From: Nipponacmea schrenckii
Taxonomy: Eukaryota; Mollusca; Gastropoda; Lottiidae
Length of the DNA: 64,000 nt
Direction: 5' to 3'
Assembly: GCA_030562195.1 (NCBI GenBank)
Contig: JAUJPP010000011.1
Coordinates: 3,100,001-3,164,000 of the forward strand
How positions within the stretch are numbered: position 1 is the stretch's first letter; each line of letters starts with the position of its first letter. The notes beneath the pieces were generated by a model. That model ran no database searches, was not told the DNA's origin, and saw only the letters and a list, made by a program, of their open reading frames with translations. Below are positions 13,401 to 28,400 of this stretch, piece by piece. Made by a program: the position numbers and the translations under genes.

Positions 13401-16400
13401 GACTGTAACTCTGGACTGTAATCCTGGACTGTAACCCTGGACTATAACCCTGGACTGTAACCCTGGACTGTAATCCTGGACTGTAATCCTGGACTGTAAT
13501 CCTGGACTGTAATCCTGGACTGTAACCCTGGACTGTAACCCTGGACTGTAACCCTGGACTGTAACCCTGGACTGTAATCCTGGACTGTAACCCTGGACTG
13601 TAACCCTGGACTGTAACCCTGAACTGTAACCCTGGACTGTAACCCTGAACTGTAACCCTGAACTGTAACCCTGGAACTGTAACCCTAACTGTAACCCTGG
13701 ACTGTAACCCTGGACTGTAATCCTGGACTGTAACCCTGAACTGTAACCCTGGACTGTAACCCTGGACTGTAACCCTGAACTGTAACCCTGAACTGTAACC
13801 CTGAACTGTAACCCTGAACTGTAACCCTGGACTGTAACCCTGAACTGTAACCCTGGACTGTAACCCTGGACTGTAACCCTGAACTGTAACCCTGACTGTA
13901 ACCCTGGACTGTAACCCTGGACTGTAATCCTGGACTGTAATCCTGGACTGTAATCCTGGACTGTAACCCTAACCTAACCCTGAACTGTAATCCTGGACTG
14001 TAACCCTGGACTGTAACCCTGGACTGTAACCCTGAACTGTAACCCTGGACTATAATCCTGGACTGTAACCCTGGACTGTAACCCTGGACTGTAACCCTGA
14101 ACTGTAACCCTGGACTGTAACCCTGGACTGTAACCCTGGACTGTAATCCTGGACTGTAATCCTGGACTGTAACCCTGGACTGTAACCCTGGACTGTAACC
14201 CTGGACTGTAATCCTGAACTGTAATCCTGGACTGTAACCCTGAACTGTAACCCTGGACTATAATCCTGGACTGTAACCCTGGACTGTCACTCTGGACTGT
14301 AACCCTGAACTATAACCCTGGACTGTAATCCTGGACTGTAACCCTGGACTGTAACCCTGGACTGTAACCCTGGACTGTAACTCTGGACTGTAATCCTGGA
14401 CTGTAACCCTGGACTGTAACCCTGGACTGTAACCCTGGACTGTAATCCTGGACTGTAATCCTGGACTGTAACCCTGGACTGTAACCCTGGACTGTAACCC
14501 TGGACTGTAATCCTGGACTGTAATCCTGGACTGTAACCCTGGACTGTAACCCTGGACTGTAACCCTGGACTGTAACCCTGGACTGTAACCCTGGACTGTA
14601 ACCCTGAACTGTAACCCTGGACTGTAACCCTGAACTGTAACCCTGGACTGTAACCCTGGACTGTAACCCTGAACTGTAACCCTGAACTGTAACCCTGGAC
14701 TGTAACCCTGAACTATAACCTGAACTATAAACCTGGAACTATAAACCTGGACTATAACCTGGACTATAAACCTGAACTGTAAACCTGGACTATAAACCTG
14801 GACTATAAACCTGGACTATAAACCTGAACTATAAACCTGGACTATAAACCTGAACTATAAACCTGGACTATAAACCTGAACTATAAACCTGAACTATAAC
14901 CCTGAACTGTAACCCTGAACTGTAACCCTGGACTATAATCCTGAACTTGATACAATGACAGGCAAGGAAAGAAAAGCCCCTCACTAATAGAAAGTAGGTA
15001 TGTGGAAGAGTTGAAATTAAATAATAAGAAATTTATTAACAGTAAAATCTTTAGTGAATAGTGAGTAACAGTATAAACAGTGACAGTGCAGCCTTTGTTA
15101 AAATCACCTACAAACACTCTCTAGTTCACTTATTTATTCAGACTTATACAAGGCACCATAACAGTACATATAGAATATTACACTTGCTCAAATTACCATG
15201 TAAAGGTATATAAAATAAGGAATCACGGTAAGTATTATAATAGGAATAAATGTGAATAGTTTATCAGCCTCCAGAGACTGACTGACTGGGGACAACAGTC
15301 ACTATCGATGTTAAATTCCAAATCTCTAGTCATCCAATGTTTTAATTTGTTGTAGATTTAGTACGTTATCCCCCCCTCCGTTAGATTTACTCAGTAATAC
15401 GATGGAATGTTTAAAATGTTCAGCCGTCAAACATCCTAAACCAGTAAGTTCAAGATTTATTATTATAGTAATATTTCTTTATTCCCAACCAGGGCTGTTG
15501 ACTTATTTTCTCCCCCAATCAGACATTTTTTTAACGATGTTTAGTTGATTCCAAAACTATGTTACACTAAGTACTATTCAACTAGTATCCAACTGTTAAC
15601 TGTATTTCAATGCCATGAATGTACGGTATTAATTCTCATAATTGGAACTTAAACTTTCCAAATTATTGTCATAGACCCTTAACAATCTTTCTCACTGACA
15701 AAAAGGTATTAAAAAAATAACTGTCATCTATCAGAAATCAGGAGATAAGGTAGCAATGCAATGGTTTCATTCATCATCTAAGTTAGACATGACATTTATT
15801 GTAGTCTTAACCAGTGTTTACAAGAGTTGTCCTGATGTCTGTTTAACACCATCCAATTCAATCCTGATCTTTTTTGATTGTATTTATAGGTTTGGCACTC
15901 GATGAAACAAACAGGGTTCTTACCCTACATGACTGAAAATTTAGATAATGTGGGAGAAATATTGAGGTAAGTTGATGAAACATATTGTTAATAGAGTATC
16001 ATATTGGTAATAGAGTATCATATTGTTAATAGAGTATCATATTGGTAATAGAGTATCATATTGTTAATAGAGTATCATATTGTTAATAGAGTATCATATT
16101 GGTAATAGAGTATCATATTGTTAATAGAGTATCATATTGTTAATAGAGTATCATATTGTTAATAGAGTATCATATTGTTAATAGAGTATCATATTGTTAA
16201 TAGAGTATCATATTGTTAATAGAGTATCATATTGTTAATAGAGTATCATATTGTTAATAGAGTATCATATTGTTAATAGAGTATCATATTGTTAATAGAG
16301 TATCATATTGTTAATAGAGTATCATATTGTTAATAGAGTATCATATTGTTAATAGAGTATCATATTGTTAATAGAGTATCATATTGGTAATAGAGTATCA

Positions 16401-19400
16401 TATTGGTAATAGAGTATCATATTGGTAATAGAGTATCATATTGTTAATAGAGTATCATATTGTTAATAGAGTATCATATTGTTAATAGAGTATCATATTG
16501 GTAATAGAGTATCATATTGTTAATAGAGTATCATATTGTTAATAGAGTATCATATTGTTAATAGAGTATCATATTGGTAATAGAGTATCATATTGTTAAT
16601 AGAGTATCATATTGGTAATAGAGTATCATATTGTTAATAGAGTATCATATTGTTAATAGAGTATCATATTGTTAATAGAGTATCATATTGTTAATAGAGT
16701 ATCATATTGTTAATAGAGTATCATATTGTTAATAGAGTATCATATTGTTAATAGAGTATCATATTGTTAATAGAGTATCATATTGTTAATAGAGTATCAT
16801 ATTGTTAATAGAGTATCATATTGTTAATAGAGTATCATATTTAATAGAGTATATCATATTGTAATAGAGTATCATATTGTAATAGAGTATCATATTGTTA
16901 ATAGAGTATCATATTGTTAATAGAGTATCATATTGTTAATAGAGTATCATATTGTTAATAGAGTATCATATTGTTAATAGAGTATCATATTGTTAATAGA
17001 GTATCATAGAGTATCATATTGTTAATAGAGTAACATATTGTTAATAGAGTATCATATTGTTAATAGAGTATCATATTGTTAATAGAGTATCATATTGTTA
17101 ATAGAGTATCATAAGTTTTGTTAATAAGAGTATCATATTGTTAATAGAGTATCATATTGGTCCAATAGAGTATCATATTGGTAATAGAGTATCATATTGG
17201 TAATAGAGTATCATATTGGTAATAGAGTATCATATTGGTAATAGAGTATCATATTGTTAATAGAGTACATATTGTTAATAGAGTACATATTGTTAATAGA
17301 GTATCATATTGTAATAGAGTATCATATTGGTAATAGAGTATCATATTGTTAATAGAGTATCATATTGGTAATAGAGTATCATATTGGTAATAGAGTATCA
17401 TATTGTAATAGAGTATCATATTGTAATAGAGTATCATATTGTTAATAGAGTATCATATTTTAATAGAGTATCATATTGTTAATAGAGTATCATATTGGTA
17501 ATAGAGTATCATATTGGTAATAGAGTATCATATTGTTAATAGAGTATCATATTGTTAATAGAGTATCATTATTGATTAATAGAGTATCATATTGTTAATA
17601 GAGTATCATATTGTTAATAGAGTATCATATTGGTAATAGAGTATCATATTGGTAATAGAGTATCATATTGGTAATAGAGTATCATATTGTTAATAGAGTA
17701 TCATATTGTTAATAGAGTATCATATTGTTAATAGAGTAACATATTGTTAATAGAGTATCATATTGTTAAAACAATTTGGTTTGTGATGCTATGTTCTAAG
17801 TGTATAAGCAGTCATAAGTTTTTTATTTCAACTTTCATGTAACTCTGTTGTGTTTGGAAATCATGACCACAGTTGCTATGGTGTCAGAGAGAGCAGAAGA
17901 GTAGGATGTAAAACTCCATGCATTTAATTAGAAGATAAACATATTTCTGGGTTTTGTGATTTAGGGGGTTTTTTCGTATTTAACCAGCTTGAATTCATTA
18001 GACAAGAGACCACTTGCGGTCACAAGTTCTAATGGTATTTCAAATTTAAATTTTTCGAAAAACCCCCCTCTTTTTAAAAAACTAAAACAAAAAAAGTCCG
18101 TTTATCTGGAATTTATACCACCAAAACTTGATTTTTTTTGTTCGTCGGATTCCCGTTTTTATGGACGAGGTTTAAAAATGGGTTATTGGTTTTTAAAAGA
18201 AAGTTTGGAGGCCCGGGATTTGACGCTTTTATAACAACATACTACAAAGTTTTTTACTTTTCTTAAGAAAAAGAATCATTAACATTAAAAAAGATTTGTA
18301 ACTAGTTCGCTGAAATTAATACGCCAAAATTGCAAAGACATGATGTCAAATTGCTATTAAACCCCATGTATTTGGACCAATCACTAATCTTATAGAGGTA
18401 CAGTACAACTTTCTACTTATCTTAAGAAATAGTACCTTAGATTTAAGATTGGTCAAAACAATATATCTATTAAACTAAGTAATTATTGAAAAACACTTCA
18501 AACTTAAACTTGGTCAATAAGAGTATATATTCATCAGTTAGATTTACCAGGTGTCATGACTAAAGAATAGAATCTCTATATAACATGATATATCTATTAA
18601 ACTTGGTCAATAAGAGTATATATTCATCAGTTAGACTTACCAGGTGTCATGACTAAAAAATAGAATCTCTATATAACATGATATATCTATTAAACTAAGT
18701 TATTATTGAAAAACACTTCTAACTTAAACTTGATCAATAAGAGTATATATTCATCAGTTAGACTTACCAGGTATCATGACTAAAGAATAGAATCTCTATA
18801 TAACATGATATATCTATTAAACTAAGTTATTATTGAAAAACACTTCTAACTTAAACTTGGTCAATAAGAGTATATATTCATCAGTTAGATTTACCAGGTG
18901 TCATGACTAAAGAATAGAATCTCTATATAACATGATATATCTATTAAACTTGGTCAATAAGAGTATATATTCATCAGTTAGACTTACCAGTTGTCATGAC
19001 TAAAGAATAGAATCTCTATATAACATGATATATCTTTTAAACTAAGTTATTATTGAAAAACACTTCTAACTTAAACTTGGTCAATAAGAGTATATATTCA
19101 TCAGTTAGACTTACCAGGTATCATGACTAAAGAATAGAATCTCTATATAACATGATATATCTATTAAACTAAGTAATTATTGAAAAACACTTCTAATTTA
19201 AACTTGGTCAATAAGAGTATATATTCATCAGTTAGACTTACCAGTTGTCATGACTAAAGAATAGAATCTCTATATAACATGATATATCTATTAAACTAAG
19301 TTATTATTGAAAAACACTTCTAACTTAAACTTGATCAATAAGAGTATATATTCATCAGTTAGACTTACCAGGTGTCATGACTAAAGAATAGAATCTCTAT

Positions 19401-22400
19401 ATAACATGATATATCTATTAAACTTGGTCAATTAGAGTATATATTCATCAGTTAGACTTACCAGTATGTCATGACTTAAGAATAGAATCTCTATATAACA
19501 TGATATATCTATTAAACTAAGTTATTATTCGAAAAACACTTCTAACTTAAACTTGGTCAATAAGAGTATATATTCATCAGTTAGACTTACCAGGTATCAT
19601 GACTAAAGAATAGAATCTCTATATAACATGATATATCTATTAAACTAAGTAATTATTGAAAAACACTTCTAACTTAAACTTGGTCAATAAGAGTATATAT
19701 TCATCAGTTAGACTTACCAGGTGTCATGACTAAAGAATAGAATCTCTATATAACATGATATATCTATTAAACTAAGTAATTATTGAAAAACACTTCAACT
19801 TAAACTTGGTCAATAAGAGTATATATTCATCAGTTAGACTTACCAGGTATCATGACTAAAGTATAGAATCTCTATATAACATGATATATCTATTAAACTA
19901 AGTTATTATTGGTCAATAAGAGTATATATTCATCAGTTAGACTTACCAGGTGTCATGACTAAAGTATAGAATCTCTATATAACATGATATATCTTTTAAA
20001 CTAAGTTATTATTGAAAAACACTTCTAACTTAAACTTGGTCAATAAGAGTATATATTCATCAGTTAGACTTACCAGGTGTCATGACTAAAGAATAGAATC
20101 TCTATATAACATGATATATCTATTAAACTAAGTTATTATTGAAAAACTTAAACTTGGTCAATAAGAGTATATATTCATCAGTTAGACTTACCAGATGTCA
20201 TGACTAAAGAATAGAATCTCTATATAACATGATATATCTATTAAACTAAGTAATTATTGAAAAACACTTCTAACTTAAACTTGGTCAATAAGAGTATATA
20301 TTCATCAGTTAGACTTACCAGATGTCATGACTAAAGAATAGAATCTCTATATAACATGATATATCTATTAAACTAAGTTATTTTTGAAAAACACTTCTAA
20401 CTTAAACTTGGTCAATAAGAGTATATATTCATCAGTTAGACTTACCAGGTGTCATGACTAAAGAATAGAATCTCTATATAACATGATATATCTATTAAAC
20501 AAAGTTATTATTGAAAAACACTTCTAACTTAAACTTGGTCAATAAGAGTATATATTCATCAGTTAGACTTACCAGGTGTCATGACTAAAGAATAGAATCT
20601 CTATATAACATGATATATCTATTAAACTAAGTTATTATTGAAAAACACTTCTAACTTAAACTTGGTCAATAAGAGTATATATTCATCAGTTAGACTTACC
20701 AGGTATCATGACTAAAGTATAGAATCTCTATATAACATGATATATCTATTAAACTAAGTTATTATCGAAAAACACTTCTAACTTAAACTTGGTCAATAAG
20801 AGTATATATTCATCAGTTAGACTTACCAGGTGTCATGACTAAAGAATAGAATCTCTACATAACATGATATATCTATTAAACTAAGTTATTATTGAAAAAC
20901 TTAAACTTGGTCAATAAGAGTATATATTCATCAGTTAGACTTACCAGGTGTCATGACTAAAGAATAGAATCTCTATATAACATGATATATCTATTAAACT
21001 AAGTTATTATTGAAAAACACTTCTAACTTAAACTTGGTCAATAAGAGTATATATTTATCAGTTAGACTTACCAGGTATCATGACTAAAGAATAGAATCTC
21101 TATATAACATGATATATCTATTAAACTAAGTTATTATTGAAAAACACTTCTAACTTAAACTTGGTCAATAAGAGTATATATTCATCAGTTAGACTTACCA
21201 GGTGTCATGACTAAAGAATAGAATCTCTATATAACATGATATATCTATTAAACTAAGTTATTATTGAAAAACACTTCTAACTTAAACTTGGTCAATAAGA
21301 GTATATATTCATCAGTTAGACTTACCAGGTATCATGACTAAAGAATAGAATCTCTATATAACATGATATATCTATTAAACTTGGTCAATAAGAGTATATA
21401 TTCATCAGTTAGACTTACCAGGTGTCATGACTAAAGAATAGAATCTCTATATAACATGATATACACTTCTAACTTAAACTTGGTCAATAAGAGTATATAT
21501 TCATCAGTTAGAATTACCAGGTAAAAAATTTGTTTAAAATCTATTTTATTTGTTTCAGCCTCTAACCAGGTCTAATCAGGAAGAAGAATTGGTGCCAACC
21601 ATCTTGTATGTTCTACGAGAAGTGTTTCCTGTCTTTAGAAAATGGCGTTTTTCACAAAATTCTAGTAGAGAGTCTCTAGGTAACGTATTTTGAATATCAG
21701 TATGTAGCATTACACTCAGAAAACATACCCAACTATACTGTGGTCCAACTTCTGATAATTTTAGAGTCCTTAAATAATTTTTTATGTGTCTGATTAGTGT
21801 GAATCAAAACTTAATCTAGAGAAGTTTGTTGGCTTTGATACTAAAAATACTAAAGAAATAATATTAGGCAGGCATAATAAGGGAAAATTTGCCATGACAG
21901 CAGCATTAACCTACTCTTTTTGCGATTTCCAACAGATGAGAATTATTAACGTGTACAGCCTGTAACTCATGGGGCCTCGGTTTACCGCTTACCTGATGAA
22001 CTAATTTATGATTTAAGAAGATAATGAGTTTCTACATTGTTCTGATAAGCTAGGGTGTAAAACTCGATATAATCGCGTTAACATTGTCCATAGATTATCG
22101 TCCATTTTAATTTCTATTATTTTATTTGTTTTAGGACAGAAATGTTTGGATCTTTTCCATAAAATATTAAATTTTCTCCATCTTCAGAAGAAAGCTGAGA
22201 AAAAAGGGTAAGTGATGGTTTTGAATTTTATTCTTTCACTGAAATACTATTTGAATAAGAACACATTCTTTATGCTTTGAATTTGAAATATTCTCTGAGT
22301 TTTGGGCCAACATGAGATCCGTTGTTGTTACGAACAAAACCCCAAGATAAAGAAATGAACTTACCTTCAGCTGGATTCCTGCAGGTTCAGCCTGTTTGGA

Positions 22401-25400
22401 TCAATAAGATCCAATTTTAGCAGCAAAGTAGAGCTTTTGACCTCATGAGATACATTGTGTAATCAAGAATAAAACCCTAAGATGGAGAAACGAGCCAATA
22501 TTACAGTTAAAATTGTAGCTAGATTCTGTAGCTGATTCCACTTGCTTAGATGAATAAGATCCAATTGTCAAAACAAAGTAGAGCTTACATTGTTTCTAAA
22601 ACATAGTAGTAGAAAGATTTCTTTAAAAACTAAGATACATAGATTTATAGTACAACTTCTTACTTTATTACAAAATATTTCACAAAAAATCATATTCTGC
22701 CATTTGAAGGGTTGACCTACGACCTCTTTCATATAACTGTTATTTCAATATTAGATTTGTATATTAAGTTATAACTGTTGTATTAATATTAGATATTTTT
22801 ATTTTGAACAGAATTCAGCTACAAGAAGTGTGTGTATATAGTTTGTTATTTACGGAGGCTGGACGAGCTTTGTTAGAGATTATAGCTATAGGTGTTGATA
22901 ATATAGAGATAACACTGTCACAACAGGGAAGGTAATAATAAAAATACATGCCTATAACAGTCATATTGATAATAAAGCAAGATTTGATTGAGTGATCTCC
23001 CCTATAGGTGTTGATAATATAGAGATAACACTGTCACAACAGGGAAGGTAATAATAAAAATACATGCCTATAACAATCATATTGATAATAAAGCAAGATT
23101 TGATTGAGTGATCTCCCCTATAGGTGTTGAAATATAGAGATAACACTGTCACAACAGGGAAGGTAATAATAAAAATACATGCCTATAACAATCATATTGA
23201 TAATAAAGCAAGATTTGATTGAGTGATCTCCCCTGTTCTGTTGTTCCCCAGGATTTAATTGATCTAGTCTGTTATAATATTTCTATATCTCTGTACAATT
23301 GTCTGAAGATTCCGTGTTATTATTTCTATTTTCAGTGCTACAGAAGGAGATGGTATTGAACAGATAGAACTGATCAAGATAGGGTTTTCTGTGTTAAACA
23401 GGTTACTGCTGTTAAAACCACCAGACTTGCCAATTTCACCTGTTGAACAAGCTCTATCATCTCAACCAGCTGGACGTCAGCATCAACATGTTGTAGCCAC
23501 CATCGCCCAGTATATTTATCATCGACATAACCCAAAACTACCAACTCTTGCTTTGGTGTTACTTAAACGATTGGCTATGGTAGGTTTCGACTTTTGACTA
23601 GAACACTATTAAGGTTTACATCCTATTCTTCTGCACCTTATGGGGTAATAAATATGTGCAACACCTTGCAGTGTGCAATTCTATAATCCCGTATTGATCA
23701 TTTCCAGAAGGTTTGGCCAAGGACCAGCTGGTAGAAAGGATCCTTGAGAACCTAAGTTGTTATCCTTGTAAAATCAATACCAAGAGGTTTGACCAAGGAC
23801 CAGCTGGTAGAAAGGATCCTTGAGAACCTAAGTTGTTATCCTTGTAAAATCAATACCAAGAGGTTTGACCAAGGACCAGCTGGTAGAAAGGATCCTCAAC
23901 TGTTATTCTTGTAAAATATAGATGTTTCTTTACCATATTTTCAGGTATCACCTATGTCTATACTAGCGTGTTTAGGACCCGAGTCAGAACCAGTTAGAGA
24001 TATGTTTTTAACCAGACTCTCAGCCCTGTCAGAGGTTAGTTTTTTATTGTGTTAGTTATCTCATGGGGGGCATAGAGCCAGTCTGTGTTTTCAACTTCAT
24101 AAACAAACTAAGACCCAGGCCTATAATGTCAAGGGTTAAAAAAGCTCATTTCAAAAGCTGCTTCTAAGTTTGGTATTTTTAATGTCATACTTAAAAAAGC
24201 TAATAACTTGACACAATTATATAGATAACAATTACTTTATTAAATAACTTGCGACGTTTCGATGAAGGTACTCCCATGTTTATCAAGCAATGACTGAAAG
24301 AACCTTTGTTGAAACATCATAAGTTATTTAATAAAGTAATTATTATCTATATAATTATGTCCAGATATATATTCTGTAATTACTAAATGCTACCCGAGGA
24401 AATTAGATAAACTAAGTTCTAACGAAATTCAAAATCTGAAAAACATATTAGCAAATCAAGGATAGCAGGTAATGAAGTAATTATATTCGGAAATACTGGA
24501 ATATGTTTTTAATAAAGATTAATTAATATTTTCTAGGATTTAAGATTAAAAGTGGTAATATTAGAGTTTTTATCAATGTGTATCGAATATCAACCTGGTT
24601 TAATAGAAATATTTTTAAACGTCCAGACTCCCGATTCTAAAGACAGTAAAAAGGTAAGATAAATATTGTATATAACATTATAAATATGATCAGCTATATA
24701 AACCACTTAAAGCTGTTGAGTAAAGCAAGCTTAATTGGTGTGTTCGTTCAAGATCCCCTGATTTTTACAGCAGGCTTTAAACCTACCTTTCATTTGGACC
24801 CACCTAAATTGCTGAATACCAAAATGGAGGTTTCAGTTCCCGAACCGTAATAGTTCGTCAATTTAAATTTAAAGCTGTTTTTTTTGGCCAAGTGGAAACG
24901 CTGTTATAGACTGTCCCACAGGGATGCCCATTGCACCAAGAAACAAATCCACAATTTGTATATTGATAGGATGTTACTCTAGGTAAATCTAGTTGTTTAC
25001 AGACAGTTTTGAATTTGATGGACAGCAAAAAACAGGTGAGATATTCTTTTGATTTCTAATTAGTTAAAAATATATTTGAAGGTGTTTCATAAAACATACC
25101 CAATATATCAACACCATATTTTAAAACTTTAATTGTTTTAAAAAAAAAGTCCAGGGTTCAAGCCTGCAAACATTGAAAAGAACTTTGATAATTTTCAAAC
25201 CAATTCCCCCTGTCAGTGATGCAGGTAGGAGGGGCTAACATGGAAATAGTGTCTTGTCATTTGGAGGGGACAATAAAATGAGGCCCTGTTTACCACAGGT
25301 TGTGCATGTTAATGATCCCGCAACATTTGGAAATCACAAAAAGAGTAGGTTAATAATTGCTGACCTTGCATGTTGTTTTCCATAATTGTCTGTATGTCTG

Positions 25401-28400
25401 GGAAGATTTGTTTTAATTGTTAAAATAATTGACGTTTAACCACCGATAAATTAAAAATGGGACCAATTTACATGTCTTTGTAAGGGGGATATCCATTCAG
25501 TTTTCGTAAACACAGTACATTTGAAAATGAAAGTAGCATATCCTCCCAGCAGATGGAGCTCTACACTGTTGTTATTTATAGGCCTATAGTTGTTATTGTG
25601 TCGTATTAAAAGTCGATAGCGGTATTATTTGGTAGGTTTTGTGATAGTATTGTTCATTCCATCTTGTAAACAGTTGTTTGAAAAAATTTATTGGATATAA
25701 TTTATTGAATCATGATAATCGATTATGGAATTTTAGATCGATAATCGTAATCGGCAGGTAAGTAATCGACGATTAATCGGAATTTCGATAAATTTTGCCA
25801 GCCCTAATTGTCTGTATGTTTATAAGATTGTTTTGGTTGTTAAATATATATTGTCTGTTTAACAGGGTAATTATCAATGTCCACCAGATTTACTATGTGC
25901 CTGTACAGATTTCATCCATTCATTATGGAATGGGGTACAAGAGAGAGCTATGGAGGTGTTACGTTCTATGTAAGTTGTTTTTAAATCTTTATAACTAATA
26001 TCAAGATATTGTTTATAAGATATATAGAACTATAGAAGTACCGCATATTTCCGTGTATAATGCGCAGGTTTTTGCCATAAAATGGGCCCAACAAAGATGG
26101 GGTGCGCACTATATACGGTTAAATAAATTTGGGGTATTTTGGGGTAGAATGTTCACATGTTTTAAAGTATGTGAAGATGTCAAGAGGATTGTTCAAAGGC
26201 AACCAAATTTTTATTTATGAAATCTTGTTCTAATATTTTTTTTTGTTTTTGAATGGAAACTGTTTGATTTGTTTATTCTGAATAAGTAAATAAGTTATAG
26301 AAGGTCTATAAAAATGTGATCAAAAAGTACTTAAGTGTTTCTGAAGAAGGTATTTAGCTGAAACGTTAGACAACAGGACAATAGTATATATTTATTTAAT
26401 TGTTTACCCCGATTAGGGAATTTGTGATATAATTTGTTCCATTTTGTATTTTTATTTCAGAGAGTCATTTTGGTTGAGTATATTCTGCCCTCTGGAACAA
26501 AGTTTTGAAATATGTAAAGAAACTGGTCAGGTATGCTATTATATTGTCTAGTTCAATATTCTGGGCCTCGTTTCTCAAAAGATCGTGAAATAAATTTTCT
26601 TCACAAAAAATATGAAAAGTGATTATGTACCTCTTTATTACAGCTCCTAATATACATTTTATCTGACTGACAAGATGAGTTTCAACCATTACATCGCTGT
26701 CCATTCAATACACTGACAGCCGCACTTCCCTTTCCTGATGTAAACTGGCATTTCCATGTCACTCAAGATTCAAATACACATAATTATAAATTGTATTTCA
26801 CAATGTGAACTTCTACCCTTTAGCCACAATAAAAAATATTTAAATATTCATCCCCGACTCGACCCCTTTACGACCATTTCTTACCTAGCTAGTTTTAGTT
26901 GGACTAGATCCTGTCTGGTAGAAAATGAGGAACAATAGTAGAATAGTAAATATGGTAGAAAATGAGGAACAATAGTATAATTGTAAATATGGTAGAAAAT
27001 GAGGAACAATAGTAGAATTGTAAATATAGTAGAAAATGAGAAACAATAGTAGAATTGTAAATATGGTAGAAAATGAGGAACAATAGTATAATTGTAAATA
27101 TGGTAGAAAATGAACAATAGTATAATTGTAAATATGGTAGAAAATGAGGAACAATAGTATAATTGTAAATATGGTAGAAAATGAGGAACAATAGTAGAAT
27201 TGTAAATATGGTAGAAAATGAGGAACAATAGTAGAATTGTAAATATGGTAGAAAATGAGGGACAATAGTATAATTGTAAATATGGTAGAAAATGAGGGAC
27301 AATAGTAGAATTGTAAATATGGTAGAAAATGAGAAACAATAGTATAATTGTAAATATGGTAGAAAATGAGGATCAATAGTATAATTGTAAATATGTTAGA
27401 AAATGAGGGACAATAGTAGAATTGTAAATATGGTAGAAAATGAGGGACAATAGTATAATTATAAATATGGTAGAAAATGAGGAACAATAGTATAATTGTA
27501 AATATGGTAGAAAATGAGGACAATAGTAGAATTGTAAATATGGTAGAAAATGAGGAACAATAGTATATATGGTAGAAAATGAGGAACAATAGTATAATTG
27601 TAAATATGGTAGAAAATGAGGAACAATAGTAGAATTGTAATATGGTAGAAAATGAGGGACAATAGTAGAATTGTAAATATGGTAGAAAATGAGGGACAAT
27701 AGTAGAATTGTAAATATGGTAGAAAATGAGGAACAATAGTATAATTGTAAATATGGTAGAAAATGAGGGACAATAGTAGAATTGTAAATATGGTAGAAAA
27801 TGAGGAACAATAGTATATATGGTAGAAAATGAGGAACAATAGTATAATTGTAAATATGGTAGAAAATGAGGAACAATAGTATAATTGTAAATATGGTAGA
27901 AAATGAGGAACAATAGTAGAATTGTAAATATGGTAGAAAATGAGGGACAATAGTAGAATTGTAAATATGGTAGAAAATGAGGGACAATAGTAGAATTGTA
28001 AATATGGTAGAAAATGAGGAACAATAGTATAATTGTAAATATGGTAGAAAATGAGGAACAATAGTATAATTGTAAATATGGTAGAAAATGAGGAACAATA
28101 GTATAATTGTAAATATGGTAAAAAATGAGGAACAATAGTATAATTGTAAATATGGTAGAAAATGAGGAACAATAGTATAATTGTAAATATGGTAGAAAAT
28201 GAGGAACAATAGTATAATTGTAAATATGGTAGAAAATGAGGAACAATAGTATAATTGTAAATATGGTAGAAAATGAGGAACAATAGTATAATTGTAAATA
28301 TGGTAGAAAATGAGGAACAATAGTATAATTATAAATATGGTAGAAAATGAGGAACAATAGTAGAATTGTAAATATGGTAGAAAATGAGGAACAATAGTAT

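Noticed and set aside
12530..14950. Interstitial telomere repeat (TAACCC)
   Set aside because: TAACCC occurs only as part of the 13-bp unit CTGGACTGTAACC; there is no TTAGGG-type periodicity.
17989..18234. Candidate for the exon missing between pieces 12 and 13
   Set aside because: No resemblance to the expected block, wrong phase options, and homopolymer-rich low-quality sequence.
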